This document shows positions 7,128 through 12,673 of a stretch of 12,673 nt of DNA, piece by piece. Origin of the DNA: Spirochaetales bacterium (GTDB lineage: Bacteria; Spirochaetota; Spirochaetia; ARS1246). Both the position numbers and the translations under genes were made by a program. How positions within the stretch are numbered: the first letter of the stretch is position 1; the number at the start of each line of letters is the position of its first letter. The notes beneath the pieces are model-generated. The model was not told the origin of the DNA, ran no database searches, and saw only the letters and a list, made by a program, of their open reading frames with translations. The stretch is taken from positions 1 to 12,673 of the forward strand of contig JAFGHN010000038.1 of NCBI GenBank assembly GCA_016930115.1. The letters run 5' to 3'.

Positions 7128-8122
7128 GAGGCGCTTCCGGCGCCCACGAGCCAGCAGCGGGCTACGTGGCTGCTGCCGGCGGGAGCGCCGCCGACAGCGC
7201 CGCCACCGACCGGGCGTAACGGCGGGTCTTCAACGCAGCGCTCGAACGCCAGGGAGCAGCGCTCCCGAAACCGGCACCCCGCGGGACGGTCTATCGGGTC
7301 CGGCGCCATGCCTGAAACGAATTTCGGCCCCACGCCGCCATGGAGGCGCGGGATGCTGGCAAGAAGGTCACGGGTATAAGGATCGGCGGAGCGCAGCATG
7401 ACATCCTCGGCCGATCCGAACTCTCTGAGCTGCCCGGCGTACATCACCCCCAGATCGTCGCTTATTTCGCTTGCAAGGGCGATGTCATGGGTAACGAATA
7501 TCATCGAGATACCCAACTCCCACTTCAGCTTCTTCAGGAGGTTCATGATCTGCGCCTGCACGCTCACGTCCAACGCGGATGTCGGCTCGTCGAGAATCAT
7601 CAGCCTCGGGTCGAGGCAGAGCGCCATGGCGATGGCGACCCGCTGCTTCATGCCGCCTGAAAGCTCATGGGGATACCTGTCGAATACCTCCGGCGAAAGC
7701 CCCACATCCTTGAGCAGCCCCAGCACCTTTTCACTTGCGCCGTTCCTGTCTGCCCCAGGCTCGAGGAGCATCCGTTCGGTGAGCTGTTTCCCGATCTTCA
7801 TCACCGGATTGAAACCGTTCATCGATCCCTGGAACACCACGGAGATCTGCTTCCATCTGACCGACCTGCGATAAGCGTCGTTCGAAAGCCCCATAATCTC
7901 CTTGCCGTCGAGGAAGACTTCGCCGGAATACCGGCTGACGTTGCGCGAGAGTATCCTCGCCAGCGCCATGACAAGGCTTGATTTCCCGCTCCCTGTCTCT
8001 CCGATGAGGCCGAGCCCGGTGCCTGACTTCTCCATGGAAAAACTCACCGAATCAACCGCCCGCAGCGGCCCGCGCGGCGTCGAGTAGTCAAGCGTCAGCT
8101 CCCGGACTTCTAGAAATGCCAC
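7124..8122 (-). CDS. Peptide-type ABC transporter ATPase (OppD/DppD type)
   Basis: The 332-residue partner ATPase of the importer has Walker A GETGSGKS (41-48), Q-loop VVFQGS (Q98), signature LSGGM (154-158), Walker B LMILDEP with E179, D-loop SALDVS and H-loop H212. The Opp-type C-terminal domain follows (ADPYTRDLLASIP, CRFRERC) and ends in a glycine/alanine-rich tail. The open frame reaches back to an ATG at 8233, but that would add 37 residues of arginine-rich, non-family sequence read out of frame from the permease gene. I place the start at GTG 8122, which gives the standard MAFLEVRELTLDY opening, has GAGGGGG 8 nt upstream, and overlaps the permease stop by 13 bp. The tail after residue 300 is poorly conserved and very GC-rich. 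Confidence 0.93.
   Translation of the reverse strand: MAFLEVRELTLDYSTPRGPLRAVDSVSFSMEKSGTGLGLIGETGSGKSSLVMALARILSRNVSRYSGEVFLDGKEIMGLSNDAYRRSVRWKQISVVFQGSMNGFNPVMKIGKQLTERMLLEPGADRNGASEKVLGLLKDVGLSPEVFDRYPHELSGGMKQRVAIAMALCLDPRLMILDEPTSALDVSVQAQIMNLLKKLKWELGISMIFVTHDIALASEISDDLGVMYAGQLREFGSAEDVMLRSADPYTRDLLASIPRLHGGVGPKFVSGMAPDPIDRPAGCRFRERCSLAFERCVEDPPLRPVGGGAVGGAPAGSSHVARCWLVGAGSAS
7152..7175. repeat. GC-rich inverted repeat near the 3' end of the OppD-type gene
   Basis: CAGCAGC (7152-7158) and GCTGCTG (7169-7175) can pair as a 7-bp stem with a 10-nt loop inside the glycine/alanine-rich tail of the ATPase. It has no following U-tract, so it is not a terminator. It may be an mRNA hairpin just before the OppF-type start, or chance in GC-rich code. 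Confidence 0.3.
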
Positions 8123-9540
8123 GATCTGCGCCCCCTCAGTCTGGGATCGACCACCGGTTCGAGCCCGAGCGCCAGAAACATGAAGGTCACCGCGGTGAGC
8201 ACGATGAACAGCCCGGGAGGCACGACCCACCACCAGTAGCCGAGGAACACCGCCCCGGTCCGGAACCCGTATTCAAGGATCTGCCCCCAGGTCGGTATCG
8301 ACGGGTCACCCAGGCCCAGAAAGCTCAAGCCCGCCTCGGCAAGGATCGCCGAGGGGGCGAAGAAAACAAGCTGGGCAAGCACGTAAGAGGCAGCGTGAGG
8401 AAGGATGTGCCGGAACACGATCCTGAAGCTCGAAGCGCCGAGCGCCTTTGCCGACTCAACCTCGAGCCCCGTCTTGAGCTGAAGCACCATCGTCCGGACC
8501 ATGATCGTCAGCCCCGGCCAGCTGAAAGCCACCAGGACGAGCAGGATGAGCCAGAGCTTGGATCCCCCGATGAATACCAGGAAGATAAGGAGCGGGAGCA
8601 CCGGAATATTGGCGACGATGTCCGCGGCCCGCTGTATCGAAAGATCGATCCATCCGCCGGAGTACCCGCTGGTCATTCCCAGGAACATCCCAAGAAGCGT
8701 GCTCACCGTCGACGTGGCGACACCGATCAAAAGCGCCACCGGAAGCCCGTAGAGAAGACCGAGAGCCAGGTCGCGGCCAAGGGCGTCGGTCCCCATCACC
8801 CCGTACACCGAGCCGCCGAGCACAAACCTGACGGATCCAAGGCTGTCATCTTCATCCTGGAACAACGCCTCGAGCTGGAGGGTGTATTCTCCGCGGAGCA
8901 TTCCAAAGCCGCCCTCATCGGTGGAGATGCCGAAGAGCGCCGCCTCGAGGGATGCGGACATGCTTTGACGATCAACGCCGTGTATCCGGGACAACGAATC
9001 AAGGACCCTGTCGTCGGCGCCGACGGATTCGCGAAGCGGTTCGTCGGCGTAACGCACGTAGGGCACTTCCTCACCCTGCCGCGGACCGCTGGCAACCCGC
9101 CGCGCAAGAGTCACCTCGCCGCCGTCGGGCCTGATGAGGAAGACGGTGAGCACCGGCGGCCGCCGTGAATATTGCAGGTTTGAAACCGAAAAAGAGACAA
9201 AGGTCGGCGGAAAATCGGCGTCAAAGACACTCTTCTCGGAATACACGCGTCTGAAAGCCCTGCCGGTCGATTCCGAGACCGCCGGTTCGTCAATGTCGAT
9301 GACGAGGTGGCGCGGCCTTTTCTCCCGGGTCAGCGCGTTCGTCCAGGCGGGAGGCGCTGATTTGGGATTGTCCGCCCAGTAGCCCGGGTTCGCCCAGTAG
9401 CCGGTCCCGAAGTTGCGGGGGTAGGAGACAATAACGACGAGTGAGGTCACCGCGAGAAGAGCGAGCAGGATGAGCCCGGCTTTGCCCGGGCCGCTTTGCC
9501 ACAGTTCCTTTACGATCCGGCGGGACGGTCTTTCAGCCAT
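8110..9540 (-). CDS. Peptide-type ABC permease (OppC/DppC type) with large periplasmic insertion
   Basis: The protein has 476 residues, while ordinary OppC/DppC proteins have about 300. Residues 1-20 are cytoplasmic and 21-39 form the first membrane helix. The usual motif just before helix 2 (GTDALGRD, 250-257) then appears only about 210 residues later. The stretch between, roughly 41-245, is an added soluble segment rich in short alternating beta-like stretches (FVSFSVSNLQYS, PVLTVFLIRPDGGEVTLA) and should face the periplasm. From 258 on the BPD_transp_1 permease core is normal. It has several membrane helices and an EAA loop (SAKALGASSFRIVFRHILPH), followed by AEAGLSFLGLGDPSIPTWG and a final DPRLRG. 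ATG 9540 overlaps the OppB stop by 8 bp and has GAGGG 6 nt upstream. The insertion could dock one of the two binding proteins; that is inference. Confidence 0.93.
   Translation of the reverse strand: MAERPSRRIVKELWQSGPGKAGLILLALLAVTSLVVIVSYPRNFGTGYWANPGYWADNPKSAPPAWTNALTREKRPRHLVIDIDEPAVSESTGRAFRRVYSEKSVFDADFPPTFVSFSVSNLQYSRRPPVLTVFLIRPDGGEVTLARRVASGPRQGEEVPYVRYADEPLRESVGADDRVLDSLSRIHGVDRQSMSASLEAALFGISTDEGGFGMLRGEYTLQLEALFQDEDDSLGSVRFVLGGSVYGVMGTDALGRDLALGLLYGLPVALLIGVATSTVSTLLGMFLGMTSGYSGGWIDLSIQRAADIVANIPVLPLLIFLVFIGGSKLWLILLVLVAFSWPGLTIMVRTMVLQLKTGLEVESAKALGASSFRIVFRHILPHAASYVLAQLVFFAPSAILAEAGLSFLGLGDPSIPTWGQILEYGFRTGAVFLGYWWWVVPPGLFIVLTAVTFMFLALGLEPVVDPRLRGRRSWHF
8131..8137 (-). promoter_or_regulatory. 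Ribosome-binding site (GAGGGGG) deciding the GTG start at 8122
   Basis: GAGGGGG on the minus strand is 8 nt before GTG 8122. Together with the family N-terminus that begins exactly there, it argues for the GTG start over the longer frame from 8233. Confidence 0.6.
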
Positions 9541-10585
9541 AACGGACCCTCGGGTCTAAGAGCACGTAGAGCACCTCCAGAATCATCCTCGCGACGACGT
9601 AGATAAGGGTGTACACGAAGGTGAGCGCAACAATCACCATCTCATCGGGCGTCCCCGCGATTGCCTCGTAGTACAACCTCCCCATTCCCTGCCAGTTGAA
9701 CACGGTCTCAACGAGGATCGATCCTCCCAAAGTTCCCGCAAAACCCATTACCAGGCCCGTCACGATAGGAGGGGCGGCGACGCGCAGGATATGCCTCCTC
9801 GAGACAAGGCTGTCGCTCAGGCCTTTCGCCCGCGCCACCGTGACGTGATCCGCCTGAGCGATATTCACCGAAATCGTCCGCACGACGTAAATATACGGCC
9901 CGATTCCCGCCAGCACGAGGGTGAAGACCGGCAGGAGGGCGTGATAGAGGAGATCGAGAAACCGTAAGAAGCTGCCGTCAGGCGGCGGCGCGCTGTACAT
10001 CCCGCCTGACGGAAGGATGCCGAGCCTGAACGAAAAGAACAGGATGAGCAGAATCCCGACCCACCAGGTGGGGAGGGCGTAGGAAACAGCCGAGAAACTC
10101 GAAACGACCCGGTCAAGCACCGTCCCGGCACGGCTAGAGAGCCTCGCGCCGATGGCCAAACCGATCGCCGCGGTGACAATCATCGACGTGGTCAGAAGCA
10201 GCATCGATTTTGGAATCCGTTCTCCGACAATATCGGCAACGCGGTTGCTGCCTGAAGACGAACGAAGCGTGTGGGCTTCACCGAGGTCGAGGGTGAATAC
10301 GCGAAAGACCATTCCCGGAAGACGGGTGTGCCAGGCCCTGTCAAGCCCGTACAGAGCGACAAGCTCATCTCTCCTGGCGGTGAGCGCTTCCTCGAGCCGC
10401 TCGGGATCGCGGATGGTCTCCGCAAGGGACGGCCGTATAGCCCGCAATTCTTCCGAGATAACTGCTTCAAGCATGCGGTCCGAGTAGCCGGTGGCTCCGA
10501 GGGTAATGACCACCAGGAACTGAACGATGAGGAGCACCGCCAGCATGGTCAGCCCCTTTACAAGGAGCCTTTTTACAACCTGCAT
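9533..10585 (-). CDS. Peptide-type ABC permease (OppB/DppB type)
   Basis: This 350-residue inner-membrane permease pairs with the OppC-type subunit to form the import channel. The first membrane helix is at about 11-30. A periplasmic loop then contains the family phrases ALYGLDRAW, TLDLGEAH and VADIVGERIPKSMLL. The permease core has YALPTWWVGILLI and LGILPSGGMY, an EAA loop around ARAKGLSDSLVSRRHILRVA, then the closing pair VETVFNWQGMGRLYYEAI and LYVLLDPRVRYG. The first loop is slightly long and charged but within family range. The start is ATG 10585, 3 bp after the upstream stop. Its AGGA is only about 1-2 nt away, so it probably relies on coupling. An ATG at codon 14 has a better-placed AAGGGG, but using it would remove the positively charged KRLLVKG that precedes helix 1 in this family, so I keep the first ATG. 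Confidence 0.95.
   Translation of the reverse strand: MQVVKRLLVKGLTMLAVLLIVQFLVVITLGATGYSDRMLEAVISEELRAIRPSLAETIRDPERLEEALTARRDELVALYGLDRAWHTRLPGMVFRVFTLDLGEAHTLRSSSGSNRVADIVGERIPKSMLLLTTSMIVTAAIGLAIGARLSSRAGTVLDRVVSSFSAVSYALPTWWVGILLILFFSFRLGILPSGGMYSAPPPDGSFLRFLDLLYHALLPVFTLVLAGIGPYIYVVRTISVNIAQADHVTVARAKGLSDSLVSRRHILRVAAPPIVTGLVMGFAGTLGGSILVETVFNWQGMGRLYYEAIAGTPDEMVIVALTFVYTLIYVVARMILEVLYVLLDPRVRYG
9547..9551 (-). promoter_or_regulatory. Ribosome-binding site (GAGGG) for the OppC-type permease
   Basis: GAGGG lies 6 nt before ATG 9540, within the last codons of the OppB-type gene. It is a modest match that supports the chosen start. Confidence 0.45.
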
Positions 10586-10588
10586 GTC

Positions 10589-12673
10589 CTATTCTAGCAC
10601 ATCCACGTCGACAAGCCTGTCGGTCACCGTCGCTATCGTGTCCGAATAGGCAACGAGCGAAAGCTGGTAGAGACCCGGAAAAAGCGATCCGGTCACACTG
10701 CCCGGGACCGCCACGCTGAATTCGCCCGCGCCGGTAGCGGCGGCCTCTCCAGTGTGTATCACTTCTCTCGCAACCGGATCGACAAGAATGAATCTGACAC
10801 CGATTCTGCCGGGACCGTTCGCCCCCACTCTCAACGTCGCATCCTTTCCCGGCTCGAGCTCAACGGTGCCAGCCGATGTTATTTCGATCGATTCCATCTC
10901 GCCGATGTACCAATCTCCGGCCTTGTACGGGTAGGTTTTGTCGCGGAAGGCGAGGATCTCGGCGAACTGCGCGGGAGGGTCATACTTGGACAGATAGAAC
11001 GGCCCGTTGCTGATTACCAGGTGGCCGTAGGTATCGAGCCAATCCAGCGCCGCGCGGTACCTTGCTTTGGCATCCGCGGCGCTCACAAGAGAAGACGACC
11101 CTATCTCAAAGACCCCCGGGGGAACCGCCGATTCGCCCTCGAGTTTTTTCAGGGTCCGCTCGACAAGATTCGCGTCACGCTCCATCACCAGGCTGATCCA
11201 GGGCACGTTGAACCGTGAAGCCGCCGTGTCGCTGTAGGCCGCGCGGCGCTGCGTGAACACCAGGTCATCGAGCGCGGCGAGCAGCTCCCAGGGGGTAGAA
11301 AGCGAGGCAGGGCTCGCGTACCCGGCGATGAGGTTCTCCTCAAAGTGCCAGTAATCCACGTATACCTCGATGGTGGTTTCGTCGATTACCCGATAGCCGC
11401 GGAACGTCTCGAGAAAAGGCCTCGATGTGATGCCGATAGCCACCTCGATCCGCGACTTGTCCGGATCATAGGCAAGCTCATAGCCCTGGGCGATCGAATA
11501 GACAAGGTCGGCCATGGTGATCGGTTGGCCGTGGTGCCATGTGGAGGAGAAATACCGGTTGTATGAAAAAACGACCTTGCTCCTGGCGCGCACTCCCGCG
11601 CCGACACTCCGCCACCGGTCTTCCTTCGCGTCCCAGAGCACCGCGTCCGCCGGCACCGCAAGCGTCGCCCCGGCGCCGGCGGTGGTCACTGCGAAATCCG
11701 CCCTTTCGGGCTCGGGAATCCCGGTAAACGGATGGTTCGCCAACGGCGGATCAACCAGGTATTTCCAGATGTCCGCCGAGTATACGTCGCCGATTCCGCC
11801 AATCGGATTCCAGGTGGTACGTTCGGTCCAGACCCAGAGATGCCCCACTCTGAGCTCATCCTTTCCCGGTATGTAGGCCTCCCGAAGCGACTTCGTTGAA
11901 CGAAGCCCGGCGACCGGATCCTCGGCGATGCCTTTCACGTCCGCTCTCGCGGGGAAGCTGTTGACCGCGGTCACCACCCAGATCCGCACCGACTCCTCGA
12001 GACCGAGGGAGGTTATTCTCCTGTAGATATCGTCCCGTTCCTCGCGGCTTTTGAACTCACCGCGGAAAAGACTTTTGCCTAAGGTGTCGAGCTCGGGATT
12101 CTCATACTGCCAGAAACCGATCTCCTGCCAGCCGGGCATGTTCCCAAGCCACGGCGCGTTCATGCTGTTGGCGGTGGAGAAATCGTACCTGCTCAAAGAA
12201 GAGCGGCCCCATCCTTCGGTATAGATATGCCATTGAAATGCACCCGGGTCCGATGAGTAGACAGCGTTTATGGCCGCGGCAAAGGGGAGATACGAGACGG
12301 CCACCTGAAAACCTGCGCGTTCGAGCTCCAGCCGAAGGAGGTCCGCGATGTTCCGTCTTTCGTCTTCCACCCTCCCGATAAGCTTGATCCGTACCGGCTG
12401 CCCCTGATAGGTCCACCTGCCGCCGTCACCGCTTTTCAGCGCGCCGGCGGCGCGCATTCCCTCGGTGATCAGCTGTCTGCCGTAATCGGGATCATAGGCG
12501 ATACCCGACGCGACCTCGATGTCGTATACCGTCAGAAAATCGTGGTCCTGGGGGCTCACGTGAGAGATCATCGGCACCGCGGTTCCCCGGTAGATATCAC
12601 GGGCAATGAACCCGCGATCGATGAGGAACTGCACGCCCTTCCTCACCTTCTGAATCGAAAACGGATTGAGCTC
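10589..12673 (-). CDS. Very long family-5 solute-binding protein, 3' part (5' end outside window)
   Basis: The frame is open from the right edge, with 694 residues visible. A GTG at 12646 is not the start: the codons before it read ELNPFSIQK and lead into VRKGVQFLIDRGFIARDIY, the mid-protein helix of family-5 binding proteins, so the N-terminal part is missing. Residues 1-265 look like the second lobe (SPQDHDFLTVYD, AYDPDYGRQLI, QWHIYTEGWGRSS). From about 274 a second first-lobe-like region appears: LRVGHLWVWTERTTWNPIGG, a hydrophobic helix, WHHGQPITMADLVYSI (379-394) and VISNGPFYLSKYD (553-565). Residues 592-694 form a beta-rich, probably Ig-like tail (VELEPGKDATLRVG, FPGLYQLSLVAYSD). The layout recalls long binding proteins of archaea and Thermotogae rather than E. 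coli OppA. It lies 3 bp before the OppB-type gene and should be the main binding protein of this importer. Confidence 0.9.
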   Translation of the reverse strand, partial: ELNPFSIQKVRKGVQFLIDRGFIARDIYRGTAVPMISHVSPQDHDFLTVYDIEVASGIAYDPDYGRQLITEGMRAAGALKSGDGGRWTYQGQPVRIKLIGRVEDERRNIADLLRLELERAGFQVAVSYLPFAAAINAVYSSDPGAFQWHIYTEGWGRSSLSRYDFSTANSMNAPWLGNMPGWQEIGFWQYENPELDTLGKSLFRGEFKSREERDDIYRRITSLGLEESVRIWVVTAVNSFPARADVKGIAEDPVAGLRSTKSLREAYIPGKDELRVGHLWVWTERTTWNPIGGIGDVYSADIWKYLVDPPLANHPFTGIPEPERADFAVTTAGAGATLAVPADAVLWDAKEDRWRSVGAGVRARSKVVFSYNRYFSSTWHHGQPITMADLVYSIAQGYELAYDPDKSRIEVAIGITSRPFLETFRGYRVIDETTIEVYVDYWHFEENLIAGYASPASLSTPWELLAALDDLVFTQRRAAYSDTAASRFNVPWISLVMERDANLVERTLKKLEGESAVPPGVFEIGSSSLVSAADAKARYRAALDWLDTYGHLVISNGPFYLSKYDPPAQFAEILAFRDKTYPYKAGDWYIGEMESIEITSAGTVELEPGKDATLRVGANGPGRIGVRFILVDPVAREVIHTGEAAATGAGEFSVAVPGSVTGSLFPGLYQLSLVAYSDTIATVTDRLVDVDVLE

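Larger units (their letters stand above)
1510..12673 (-). other. Eight-gene transport and catabolism operon (5' end outside window)
   Basis: Eight minus-strand genes run from the right edge to 1510: binding protein, permease, permease, ATPase, ATPase, binding protein, M20 amidohydrolase, GMC oxidoreductase. Junctions in order of transcription are a 3-bp gap, overlaps of 8, 13, 4, 4 and 4 bp, and a final overlap of 8 bp. Several use the ATGA or GTGA stop-start arrangement typical of translational coupling. No internal promoter could fit in an intergenic space, so the promoter and any regulator gene should lie right of the window. Confidence 0.88.

Noticed and set aside
8123..8233. 37-residue extension of the OppD-type ATPase
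   Set aside because: The residues are read out of frame from the permease gene and do not match ATPase N-termini. GTG 8122 has its own ribosome-binding site and gives the family-standard opening.
8116..9168. 350-codon open frame on the plus strand opposite the OppC-type permease
   Set aside because: The translation is a charged E/R/H/P mixture with no hydrophobic core pattern. It mirrors the permease codons, so it is a shadow frame.
12644..12646. Start codon (GTG) of the long binding protein at 12646
   Set aside because: The frame is open to the window edge and the preceding residues ELNPFSIQK complete a conserved mid-protein motif, so this is an internal valine codon.

Overview
The window looks like a chromosomal segment of a GC-rich, Gram-negative bacterium. 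Both visible peptide-binding proteins belong with a periplasm: the complete one has a signal-peptidase-I type leader with no lipobox cysteine. Its sequence recalls family-5 binding proteins of spirochaetes, so a spirochaete or a related free-living environmental lineage is a reasonable guess. This rests on memory of family style, not on a search. The first gene or two (1-1476) are visibly less GC-rich than the rest.

Left part, plus strand (1-1476): the 3' end of an ankyrin-repeat gene cut by the window edge. After 23 bp comes a 310-residue protein that joins three unrelated-looking modules: a small helical region resembling the leader region of NHLP-type RiPP precursors, a transmembrane helix with a pseudopilin (GspG-like) C-terminal domain, and an Ig-like domain like the C-terminal domain of penicillin-binding protein 1C. 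A 33-bp convergent gap separates these from the second block.

Right part, minus strand (12673 down to 1510): one tight gene run, read right to left. It encodes a very long family-5 solute-binding protein (5' end outside the window), an OppB-type permease, an OppC-type permease with a large extra periplasmic domain, OppD- and OppF-type ATPases, a second family-5 solute-binding protein of normal size, an M20 amidohydrolase of the AbgB type, and a GMC flavin oxidoreductase of the ChoD/cholesterol-oxidase-like type. Six of the seven junctions overlap by 4 to 13 bp, and the seventh has a 3-bp gap. This strongly suggests one polycistronic message whose promoter lies beyond the right edge.

Reading the genes together, the run encodes a complete peptide-type ABC importer with two binding proteins, followed by a cytoplasmic amide-bond hydrolase and a flavin alcohol oxidase or dehydrogenase. 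The simplest inference is an uptake-and-breakdown module for an amide-linked compound whose freed part carries an oxidisable hydroxyl. The substrate cannot be read from the sequence. No tRNA, rRNA, CRISPR array, insertion sequence or convincing terminator was seen, and there is no gene-free stretch longer than 33 bp.
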